A program made the translations under genes and the position numbers. DNA of 64,000 nucleotides from Lachnospiraceae bacterium (lineage in GTDB: Bacteria > Bacillota_A > Clostridia > Lachnospirales > Lachnospiraceae): positions 62,001 to 126,000 of the forward strand of contig SFGN01000002.1 in NCBI GenBank assembly GCA_004556565.1, read 5' to 3'. Of this stretch, positions 55,975 through 63,109 are shown piece by piece. The notes under the pieces were generated by a model that saw only the letters and a list, made by a program, of their open reading frames with translations, did no database searches and was not told the DNA's origin. Numbering within the stretch: position 1 is the stretch's first letter; each line of letters opens with the position of its first letter.

Positions 55975-56009
55975 GTCTGACAAATTTCGGATAACTTCTT
56001 CTATATAAT
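55975..56009 (+). promoter_or_regulatory. Candidate Spo0A-dependent spoIIG promoter
   Basis: CTGACA (55977-55982) and TATAAT (56004-56009) are separated by 21 bases, much longer than normal. The Bacillus spoIIG promoter is known for a 22-base spacer and Spo0A activation. The -35 region read on the minus strand, ATTTGTCAGA, matches the 0A box (TTTGTCGAA) at seven of nine positions. Confidence 0.55.
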
Positions 56010-56094
56010 CAGGATAGTTTATTGATGCACGATTCAATAAACATACATTTCAGAGAAATTCCACTTATTGAAAATTCAGAAAAGAGGGAGGGGC

Positions 56095-56937
56095 ATGTAC
56101 TATGAACTGTACATAGATGTGTTCTTTTTTATCAACTTTATGATGGATTCCATCATTTTGCTTTCGGTGAAAAATATGCTCAGGCTGGATGTAAGCACCG
56201 GAAGGGTGTTTGCAGGAGCCTGTATCGGAAGTCTTATGACCTGTTCTGTGATAATATTGCCGATACCGCCTCTTATGAAACAGCTTTTATTTCATTTCGT
56301 CGTAAATGCAGTGATGATAAAAACAGGATTAAAAGTTTCGGGATTCGTGCAGTGGTTCAGGGCCATAATCTGTCTGTATATTGTTTCTGTGCTAATGGGA
56401 GGCATCCTGCAGATGGCCAGGCCGTTGCTGAGGACGGGAAGTCTTTTCTTTACGGTGGCAGTGACAGCATATTATCTTTTAAAGGCAGGCTGGGGCTTCC
56501 TGTACCGGACGGGAAAACGTATGAAAAATATCTGTGAAGTGACGCTTTACAGTCATGCGGGAGAATTAACGATGAAAGCATTGATTGACACAGGAAACAC
56601 ATTGACGGATTCATTTTCAAAAGAGCCGGTTTGTGTAATCGGACAAACGGCGGCTGAAAAAATCGGCGGAGGATTCACAGGGGAGGATGCTTCATACCCG
56701 GGTTTCCGCTATATTCCTTATCATTCCATAAACGGCACGGGTATCATGCCGTCTTTTCGGATTGATAAAATGAGCATACGGATCGGGAACGGGGAAGAAG
56801 AGTATTATGTGTCACGTCCGCTGATTGGGGTAAGTAAAGATGAACCATCCGCACAGGGAGAATATCTGATGATCTTAAATCCGGATATTCTTAAAGAAGA
56901 TCGGGCAGTACATTGTTTCAGGCGTGGAGGGCACTGA
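56095..56937 (+). CDS. spoIIGA: Sigma-E processing peptidase SpoIIGA
   Basis: A 280-residue protein; ATG 56095 follows GAGGGAGG. The N-terminal half has five membrane helices (MYYELYIDVFFFINFMMDS onward). The C-terminal half carries the aspartic-protease motif IDTGN with Asp165. SpoIIGA sits in the sporulation septum and cuts the N-terminus from pro-SigmaE after a signal from the forespore protein SpoIIR. sigE follows after 57 bases. Confidence 0.93.
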   Translation: MYYELYIDVFFFINFMMDSIILLSVKNMLRLDVSTGRVFAGACIGSLMTCSVIILPIPPLMKQLLFHFVVNAVMIKTGLKVSGFVQWFRAIICLYIVSVLMGGILQMARPLLRTGSLFFTVAVTAYYLLKAGWGFLYRTGKRMKNICEVTLYSHAGELTMKALIDTGNTLTDSFSKEPVCVIGQTAAEKIGGGFTGEDASYPGFRYIPYHSINGTGIMPSFRIDKMSIRIGNGEEEYYVSRPLIGVSKDEPSAQGEYLMILNPDILKEDRAVHCFRRGGH

Positions 56938-56994
56938 GCAACGTCCGTTTTCCCGCGGATGAAATAAAATAAATGAAAATCAGGAGGAGATAAA

Positions 56995-57741
56995 ATGAGA
57001 ATCAGGATGTCTGCGGCAGCACCGCACATTCAATGGAATATTATTTCGGGAATCGGAGGGGTGATTTTTCCGGGCCAAAAGGAAATTCATTACATCGGGG
57101 GCACGGATGTCCTGCCGCCGCCCCTGGATGCACAACGGGAAGCAGAGGCAATCGGGAAACTAGGGACAGGCGACGACGAAGAGGCGAGGAAGCTTTTGAT
57201 AGAACATAATCTGCGGCTCGTCGTATATATTGCAAAAAAATTTGACAATACAGGAGTCGGAGTGGAAGATCTGATTTCCATCGGGACAATCGGGCTGATA
57301 AAGGCAATCCAGACCTTTAATCCGACAAAGAAAATTAAGCTTGCCACCTATGCATCCAGATGTATAGAAAACGAAATTCTGATGTATCTGCGCAGAAACA
57401 ACAAGACAAAACTGGAGGTTTCAATAGATGAGCCGCTGAATGTAGACTGGGATGGCAATGAACTGCTTTTGTCCGATATTCTGGGCACAGATGAGGATAC
57501 GATTTATAAGGACATGGAAAATGAAGCGGAACGGCGGATGCTGGTTCATGCAATTAACAAGCTTTCCGGACGGGAAAAAACGATTGTGAAAATGAGGTTC
57601 GGTCTGGATAATCCGGAGGGAGAGGAAAAAACTCAGAAGGAAGTTGCTGATCTTCTGGGTATTTCCCAGTCGTATATTTCCAGGCTGGAAAAGAAAATCA
57701 TGCAGCGGCTGAAACGGGAAATGGTGAGATACGAGCAATAA
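56995..57741 (+). CDS. sigE: RNA polymerase sporulation sigma factor SigmaE (pro-form)
   Basis: A 248-residue SigmaE; ATG 56995 after CAGGAGGAG. The first about 28 residues form the membrane-binding pro-sequence, with the processing region around KEIHYIGGTDVLPPP. Regions 2 (LVVYIAKKFDNTGVGVEDLI), 3 and 4 (TQKEVADLLGISQSYISRLE) are intact. It directs early mother-cell transcription, probably including cotJABC at 38 kb. In most relatives sigG follows directly; here two MITE copies and putP intervene. Confidence 0.96.
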   Translation: MRIRMSAAAPHIQWNIISGIGGVIFPGQKEIHYIGGTDVLPPPLDAQREAEAIGKLGTGDDEEARKLLIEHNLRLVVYIAKKFDNTGVGVEDLISIGTIGLIKAIQTFNPTKKIKLATYASRCIENEILMYLRRNNKTKLEVSIDEPLNVDWDGNELLLSDILGTDEDTIYKDMENEAERRMLVHAINKLSGREKTIVKMRFGLDNPEGEEKTQKEVADLLGISQSYISRLEKKIMQRLKREMVRYEQ

Positions 57742-57775
57742 ATACTGCAGGTTTACAGTTCATACAGAAAAATAA

Positions 57776-57968
57776 TTACAGCTCAGCCCGCGCCATTCGC
57801 AAAACGCATCTGCGATGCTTCCCCGCTGCAAAAGCAGCTGTTTTTGCTCATTATCGGGCGCTAAACTCATAATCGAGCTCATTATCGGGCGCTAAACTCA
57901 TAATCGAATTAGTTCGCTCATTCATGCAAGCATGATTCGCTCGCTATTTCGATTATGGCTGTATAGTT
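57776..57968 (+). mobile_element. MITE-like element, copy E (degraded ends, internal duplication)
   Basis: A 193-bp copy with a worn left end (ATTACAGCTCAGC) and a worn right end. It carries a 31-bp internal tandem duplication (57846-57876 and 57877-57907). Its right end abuts copy F. Confidence 0.75.
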
Positions 57969-58133
57969 GTAACAGTTCAGCCCGCGCCATTCGCAAAACG
58001 CATCTGTGATGCTTCCCCGCTGCAAAAGCAGCTGTTTTTGCTCATTATCGGGCGCTAAACTCATAATCGAATTAGTTCGCTCATCCATGCAAGCATGATT
58101 CGCTCGCTATTTCGATTATGGCTGAGCTGTTAC
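57969..58133 (+). mobile_element. MITE-like element, copy F
   Basis: A 165-bp copy in tandem with copy E; ends GTAACAGTTCAGC and GCTGAGCTGTTAC. It is nearly identical to E in the interior but lacks the 31-bp duplication. Confidence 0.8.
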
Positions 58134-58162
58134 AAAAAAATGCAGATAACGAAAAGTTTTTC

Positions 58163-58191
58163 TTTACCTGAACACTTTACAATGGTACAAT
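58163..58191 (+). promoter_or_regulatory. Promoter of putP
   Basis: TTTACC (58163-58168), 17-base spacer, TACAAT (58186-58191). Confidence 0.65.
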
Positions 58192-58269
58192 ATTGAATTA
58201 TATTCGGCGGAAAGTTAATCATCGCGATCCAAAGGATAAAAATAAACAGTAAAGTGAGGAAAGAAAAAG

Positions 58270-59796
58270 ATGGACAGCAGGACCATAGGGATTTTTGCAA
58301 TAATCATCCTCTATCTGGCAGGTATGGTTGGCGTGGGAATCTATTTTATGAAAAAGAACAGCTCCGCTGGAGATTATTATCTGGGGGGACGAAAGCTTGG
58401 CCCGATCGTGACAGCCATGAGCGCTGAAGCATCTGATATGAGCAGCTGGCTTTTGATGGGGCTTCCAGGAGTTGCATATCTGACAGGTGTGGCGGATGCC
58501 GCATGGACGGCAATCGGCCTGGCAATCGGTACATATCTGAACTGGTTGATCGTTGCAAAGAGACTCCGCCGATATTCGGCGGCTTCGGGGAATGCTATCA
58601 CGATTCCGGAATTTTTCTCGAACAGATACCGTGACAAGAGCAAGATTCTGGTTGCCATTTCCGCGGCTTTTATCGTGATTTTCTTTATTCCGTACACGGC
58701 GTCCGGCTTTGCGGCATGTGGGAAATTGTTCTCAACTTTGTTTAACGTGCCATATCTGCCGGCAATGATCGTCAGTGCGGTTGTAATTGTGCTGTACACT
58801 GCATTGGGAGGGTTTTCGGCAGCAAGCACGACAGACCTTATTCAGAGTATTGTTATGACAGCGGCACTGGTTTTTGTGGTAGTATTCGGCGTCAGCAATG
58901 CGGGCGGTATGGATGCTGTAATTAGGAATGCATCAGAGCTGCCGGGATATCTGTCACTGACCAGTATCCACAGCGAAGGCATGGCAGCGGATTACGGTCC
59001 GATTAAAATTATTTCAACGCTGGCATGGGGACTTGGATATTTTGGCATGCCTCATGTTTTGCTTAGGTTTATGGCGATCAAGGATGAAGAAAAAATCAAG
59101 ATTTCCAGAAGAATTGCATCTATCTGGGTCGTGATTTCCATGGGAGTTGCCATTCTTATCGGTATTATCGGATACAGCCTGAGTAAAGGCGGTATGATTG
59201 AGACACTTACAGGTTCAGATTCTGAGAAGCTGATTATTACAATCGCTACTTTGATGAGCAAAACAGGTGTTATCGGCATTATTGTTGCCGGTCTTATCAT
59301 GTCAGGGATTCTTGCATGTACGATGTCTACTGCAGATTCCCAGCTTCTGGCTGCGTCCTCAAGTATTTCAGAAGACCTGCTGAAAAAGGTGTTTAAACGG
59401 AGTATTAATGAGAAAGCATCACTTATTGCGGCAAGAGGCACAGTACTTATCATTGCTGTCATGGGTGTCATCCTTGCGTCTGATCCTAACAGCTCTGTAT
59501 TTGGAATCGTATCTTTTGCGTGGGCAGGATTCGGCGCGGTATTCGGGCCGGTTATGCTCCTTGCCTTATTCTGGAAACGTTCTAACCGTTATGGGGCAAT
59601 GATGAGTATGGTCTCCGGCGGGGCGATGATCTTTATATGGAAATATCTTGTTCGTCCGATGGGCGGCGCATGGGACATCTATGAACTGCTTCCGGCATTT
59701 CTTGTTGCGATTGTCCTGAATGTAATAGTCAGTCTTGCAACGCCGGCGCCGGAAAAAGAGATTACTGAAGAATTTGAAAAAGTAGCAAAAGGTTGA
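58270..59796 (+). CDS. putP: Sodium/proline symporter PutP
   Basis: A 508-residue sodium:solute symporter (SSS family) with about 13 membrane helices; ATG 58270 after GAGGAAAG. It shows DYYLGGRKLGP, the AEASDMSSWLLMGLPG block typical of PutP, GYFGMPHVLLRFMAI and CTMSTADSQLLAASS. It imports proline with sodium. It stands between sigE and sigG with its own promoter, so it looks like an insertion into a sporulation operon. Proline uptake could serve osmotic balance or Stickland metabolism. Confidence 0.93.
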   Translation: MDSRTIGIFAIIILYLAGMVGVGIYFMKKNSSAGDYYLGGRKLGPIVTAMSAEASDMSSWLLMGLPGVAYLTGVADAAWTAIGLAIGTYLNWLIVAKRLRRYSAASGNAITIPEFFSNRYRDKSKILVAISAAFIVIFFIPYTASGFAACGKLFSTLFNVPYLPAMIVSAVVIVLYTALGGFSAASTTDLIQSIVMTAALVFVVVFGVSNAGGMDAVIRNASELPGYLSLTSIHSEGMAADYGPIKIISTLAWGLGYFGMPHVLLRFMAIKDEEKIKISRRIASIWVVISMGVAILIGIIGYSLSKGGMIETLTGSDSEKLIITIATLMSKTGVIGIIVAGLIMSGILACTMSTADSQLLAASSSISEDLLKKVFKRSINEKASLIAARGTVLIIAVMGVILASDPNSSVFGIVSFAWAGFGAVFGPVMLLALFWKRSNRYGAMMSMVSGGAMIFIWKYLVRPMGGAWDIYELLPAFLVAIVLNVIVSLATPAPEKEITEEFEKVAKG

Positions 59797-59909
59797 TTTG
59801 TCAAGGACTAAAACTTTTTTAATTTTTTCTGTAAAGGAATAACGCAGCGGCCAAATGAGAAGAATTCTACTAGATTTATTTTTACTAATCTGGCAGGAGG
59901 ATTCAGACG

Positions 59910-60686
59910 ATGGCATTGAATAAAGTAGAAATATGTGGTGTGAATACAGCAAAGCTTCCTCTCCTGAGTGAACAGGAGAAGGAAGCTTTGTTTGTTCGTA
60001 TAAAGGCAGGGGATAAAGCTGCGAGAGAGGAATATATTAAAGGAAATCTGAGGCTGGTATTAAGTGTTATTAAGCGCTTTTCTTCCAGCAATGAGAATGC
60101 GGATGATTTGTTTCAGATCGGCTGTGTGGGACTTATGAAAGCGGTAGACAACTTTAATCCTGACCGGGAAGTGAAGTTCTCAACTTATGCTGTTCCTATG
60201 ATCATTGGTGAAATCAGACGGTATCTGCGGGATAACAGCTCCATCAGGGTAAGCCGCTCATTGCGGGATACTGCATATAAAGCTATTTATGCGAAAGAAA
60301 ATTATGTAAAAAAACACATGAAAGATCCGACTGTCCAGGAAATCGCAGATGAAATCGGAATCTCAAGCGAGGACATTGTATTTGCACTTGATGCGATACA
60401 GGCTCCGATCAGCCTGTATGAGCCCGTTTATAATGACGGGGGTGACGCATTATATGTGATGGATCAGGTCAGCGACCAGAAAAACAAGGAAGAAAACTGG
60501 GTGGAAGAGCTTGCGCTGGAGGCGGCGATGGACTGTTTGAATGAGCGGGAACGGTATATTATCCGTCTGCGTTTTTTTGAAGGAAAGACACAGATGGAGG
60601 TTGCGGAAGAAATAGGGATTTCTCAGGCCCAGGTGAGCCGTCTGGAAAAAAATGCTCTGAAGGTCATGCGGCGCTATCTCATATAG
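59910..60686 (+). CDS. sigG: RNA polymerase sporulation sigma factor SigmaG
   Basis: A 258-residue late forespore sigma factor; ATG 59910 after CAGGAGG. The N-terminal MALNKVEICGVNTAKLPLLS is diagnostic of SigmaG. Regions 2 (LRLVLSVIKRFSSSNENADDLFQ), 3 and 4 (TQMEVAEEIGISQAQVSRLE) are complete. It would be transcribed by SigmaF; no SigmaF promoter could be placed with confidence in the 113-base gap after putP. Confidence 0.96.
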   Translation: MALNKVEICGVNTAKLPLLSEQEKEALFVRIKAGDKAAREEYIKGNLRLVLSVIKRFSSSNENADDLFQIGCVGLMKAVDNFNPDREVKFSTYAVPMIIGEIRRYLRDNSSIRVSRSLRDTAYKAIYAKENYVKKHMKDPTVQEIADEIGISSEDIVFALDAIQAPISLYEPVYNDGGDALYVMDQVSDQKNKEENWVEELALEAAMDCLNERERYIIRLRFFEGKTQMEVAEEIGISQAQVSRLEKNALKVMRRYLI

Positions 60687-60767
60687 TCTGAGGAAAGGAC
60701 TGATGCCGTGCCGGGAAAGCTTAGTTAAAGTTTACACCGTTACAAGTATGGAAAAAACATGGCAGAA

Positions 60768-60810
60768 AACAAAATTTCCTGTTGAAATTTTGTTCCTGTC
60801 ATACTATCAT
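60768..60810 (+). promoter_or_regulatory. Promoter with an 11-bp perfect inverted repeat over the -35 box
   Basis: AACAAAATTTC (60768-60778) and GAAATTTTGTT (60784-60794) are perfect inverted copies with a five-base loop. TTGAAA (60782-60787), a 17-base spacer and TATCAT (60805-60810) form a promoter inside it, for the phosphatase gene. A repressor bound here would block RNA polymerase. Confidence 0.55.
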
Positions 60811-60854
60811 TAACATAGTCAAAGGATAAAGGAAATCGATAGGAAAGGACAAAA

Positions 60855-61523
60855 ATGACCATGAGCAGGGCATGTATTTTTGATTTGGACGGGACATTGA
60901 CGGATACGTTGGAATCTCTCACATATTCAGTCAATGAGACGCTCAGGGAGATGCATCTTTCCCGGATTACAAAGGAACAGTGCAGGGCATATGTCGGGAA
61001 TGGGGCCAGAGTACTGGTACAGAAGTCGCTGATGGCGGCAGGAGACCCGGAAGCTTCACGTATTGACGAAGGGATGGAAATATACGGAAGGGTATTTGAT
61101 GAGAATTGTACCCGGCTTGTCGAGCCATATGAAGGAATCAGGGATCTCCTGGCGGAACTTAAAGAAGAAGGGATACGGCTTGCCGTATTGTCCAACAAGC
61201 CGCACAGACAGACCGTCCGGGTCGTTGAAACGGTATTTGGGACGGACGTATTTGACTTGATTCAGGGGCAAAAAGAGGGTGTTCCGAGAAAGCCGGACCC
61301 GTCAGCGGCTCTGATGATAGCAGAGGAGCTGGGAGCAGGATGTAAAGAGACAGTTTATATCGGAGACTCTGAGGTTGATATAGCGACCGGGAAAGCCGCA
61401 GGTATGAAAACAATCGGTGTTTCATGGGGATTCCGCGGAAGGGAAGGCCTAAAGGAGGCAGGGGCAGACCTGATAGCGGATTCGGCCGGAGAGCTTAAGA
61501 ATATGATTCAGACAGATAAATAG
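60855..61523 (+). CDS. gph: HAD hydrolase, phosphoglycolate phosphatase-like
   Basis: A 222-residue HAD-family phosphatase; ATG 60855 after AGGAAAGG (ATG 60861 is also possible). Motif I is FDLDGTLTDTL, motif II VLSNKP, motif III around GVPRKPDP and motif IV GDSEVDIATGKAAG. The cap is of the helical C1 type seen in Gph and PpaX. The substrate cannot be told from sequence; phosphoglycolate and pyrophosphate are the usual options. Confidence 0.88.
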   Translation: MTMSRACIFDLDGTLTDTLESLTYSVNETLREMHLSRITKEQCRAYVGNGARVLVQKSLMAAGDPEASRIDEGMEIYGRVFDENCTRLVEPYEGIRDLLAELKEEGIRLAVLSNKPHRQTVRVVETVFGTDVFDLIQGQKEGVPRKPDPSAALMIAEELGAGCKETVYIGDSEVDIATGKAAGMKTIGVSWGFRGREGLKEAGADLIADSAGELKNMIQTDK

Positions 61524-61589
61524 ATAAAGTAATGATAAATGCAATGATAGAAGAATTGTTATAGGTACGAAAGGAATAAGGGAAAGCAC

Positions 61590-61853
61590 ATGAATGAATA
61601 TAGCGAAGAATGTTTGTTAACTTTTTTAAAAAACCAGTCACAGCTGTTTGATGAGCCTGTGGCAGAGACTATGGAGGCTGCTGAGGCATTTCTGGAGGAG
61701 TGCATGGCAGTAGTTGTTGACTCGCTTGATGAGGTCAGGGAATATTTTGAAGAGAATGGCGTGGATGTGAGCTGCATGGGGCAGGACGAACTGGAAGATG
61801 CTTCGGAGGTATTCTCTCTTCCGAATGGTCAGTATCTGATTGTTGAGGGATAA
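61590..61853 (+). CDS. Small acidic protein, unknown function
   Basis: An 87-residue, strongly acidic cytoplasmic protein (MNEYSEECLLTFLKNQSQLF, then several Glu/Asp-rich helices and a final LPNGQYLIVEG). No signal peptide or membrane segment, two Cys residues near the middle. I do not recognise a family. The ribosome site is weak (AGGGAAAG). Its separation from overlapping frames, even codon use and the terminator behind it support a real gene. Confidence 0.7.
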   Translation: MNEYSEECLLTFLKNQSQLFDEPVAETMEAAEAFLEECMAVVVDSLDEVREYFEENGVDVSCMGQDELEDASEVFSLPNGQYLIVEG

Positions 61854-61861
61854 GAATAAAA

Positions 61862-61885
61862 GGCGGGATTCCGCCGGAGGTTTTT
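61862..61885 (+). terminator. Short terminator after the small acidic protein
   Basis: GGCGG-GATT-CCGCC with a five-T run after GGAGG. The stem is short but GC-only. Confidence 0.5.
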
Positions 61886-61891
61886 CCAATA

Positions 61892-61952
61892 TTGCTGCCA
61901 TACATCCGAAAGGAGCCGCCGCCGGCAGCTTCTTTCGGATGTATGGCAGCAA
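61892..61952. other. Hairpin with a 21-bp perfect stem
   Basis: The arms 61892-61912 and 61932-61952 are perfect inverted copies (starting TTGCTGCCATACATCCG) around a 19-base GC-rich loop. The middle, GCTGCCGGCGGC on the minus strand, and the leading TTG(C/T)TGCCA also occur at 16.84 kb. It lies between convergent genes, next to a separate terminator. Confidence 0.7.
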
Positions 61953-61983
61953 AAAGCCGCAGCCTATTTGACTGCGGCTTTTT
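61951..61983 (-). terminator. Terminator overlapping the end of the FMN-bind-like gene
   Basis: AAAAAGCCGCAG (61951-61962) pairs with CTGCGGCTTTTT (61972-61983). The last codons and the stop of the minus-strand gene lie inside the stem and loop. Confidence 0.8.
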
Positions 61984-62398
61984 CTACGGCATTGGCAACG
62001 GCATCCAGGATAACCTGGGAAGTGTAAGGTGTTTCTTCGGACAGTGCAATGCCTTCCAGTGACTGTGATTCGCATACCTGTTCGGCAATATCTTCGATGG
62101 CAGGCTGAACAAGCGGAAACATGGCGGCGACGCTGTCGTCCAGATTGGCGAACCGGATGGATGTTATTTCTGACTCATCTACGGTAACTTCGACTTCAAA
62201 TTGTGTGTTGTTCAGGCTGAAGGAGGAAGTGTAGACTCCGGGATGATATCGTTTCTGTAGATCATTTGTGTCAGTCTTCCTGCCGGTTCCGAACATGACG
62301 GCAAGCAGAAAGATGAGCAGGATGCCGAGAGCAATAAAGATGCCGGTGTATATGATTTCTTTCATATGCAGAACAATAATTTTGGTTTTTGAACCCAT
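61964..62398 (-). CDS. Membrane-anchored FMN-bind-like protein
   Basis: A 144-residue protein; ATG 62398 is chosen because AGGAGG lies just upstream, while the much longer in-frame extension would run through pth. One N-terminal membrane helix (about 14-36, IFIALGILLIFLLAVMFG) precedes an outside domain with YHPGVYTSSFSLNNTQFEVEV, TSIRFANLDDS and PYTSQVILDAVANAV. This pattern resembles FMN_bind domains, but the SGAT-type flavin-attachment motif is replaced by SEETPYTS, so covalent flavin binding is unlikely. Function unknown. Confidence 0.72.
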   Translation of the reverse strand: MGSKTKIIVLHMKEIIYTGIFIALGILLIFLLAVMFGTGRKTDTNDLQKRYHPGVYTSSFSLNNTQFEVEVTVDESEITSIRFANLDDSVAAMFPLVQPAIEDIAEQVCESQSLEGIALSEETPYTSQVILDAVANAVEKAAVK

Positions 62399-62521
62399 AA
62401 GGAACCTCCTGATACGTTTTTTATCATTGTATGAGCAAAAGAAGCAGAATATGTTACTTTTCAGCAGTACGCTCTGAAGAGTAACGGTAAAATTCACGGC
62501 GAAAGATTGGAGATGGATGAA

Positions 62522-63109
62522 ATGTTTATTATAGTGGGGCTTGGAAATCCGGAATCGGAATATAAAGGAACAAGACATAATGCCGGTTTTGAAGTCATAG
62601 ATGTCCTTGCGGAAAAATACAATATTTCTGTAGATATAAGAAAGCACAGGGCATTCATCGGGAAAGGCATGATTGGGGGCAGAAGCGTCATTCTGGCAAA
62701 ACCTCAGACTTTTATGAACCTGAGCGGGGAAAGCGTCCGAAGTCTTCTTGATTTTTATAAAGCGGACCCGGAGACGGAACTTCTGATAATCTATGATGAT
62801 ATCAGCCTGGATGTTGGTCAGATCCGTATCCGGGCAAAAGGAAGCGCAGGCGGTCACAACGGGATAAAAAGCATTATCACTCACATCGGCACCCAGGTAT
62901 TCCCGAGGATAAAAGTGGGAGTGGGAGAAAAGCCCGGAAATTATGATCTTGCCGATTATGTTCTCGGACATTTTTCAAAAGCAGAGAAGGAAAAGATGGA
63001 AGAAGGCTATCATGCTGCCGCCGATGCAGCCGGAATGATCGTTCCAGGGAATATCGGGGCAGCCATGAATGAATATAACAGAAAAAAGAAGGAAGAAAAA
63101 GAAACGTGA
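62522..63109 (+). CDS. pth: Peptidyl-tRNA hydrolase
   Basis: A 195-residue Pth; ATG 62522 is chosen because GGAG lies nine bases upstream (ATG 62513 and TTG 62507 are too close to it). It shows IIVGLGNPESEYKGTRHNAGF with the catalytic His, KPQTFMNLSGESV, YDDISLDVGQIRIRxxGSAGGHNG and PRIKVGVG. It frees tRNA from peptidyl-tRNA that dropped off ribosomes. Its stop overlaps the mfd start by four bases. Confidence 0.96.
   Translation: MFIIVGLGNPESEYKGTRHNAGFEVIDVLAEKYNISVDIRKHRAFIGKGMIGGRSVILAKPQTFMNLSGESVRSLLDFYKADPETELLIIYDDISLDVGQIRIRAKGSAGGHNGIKSIITHIGTQVFPRIKVGVGEKPGNYDLADYVLGHFSKAEKEKMEEGYHAAADAAGMIVPGNIGAAMNEYNRKKKEEKET

Noticed and set aside
62399..62971. N-terminal extension of the minus-strand FMN-bind-like gene
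   Set aside because: It runs antisense through pth; the membrane anchor and ribosome site define the start at 62398.
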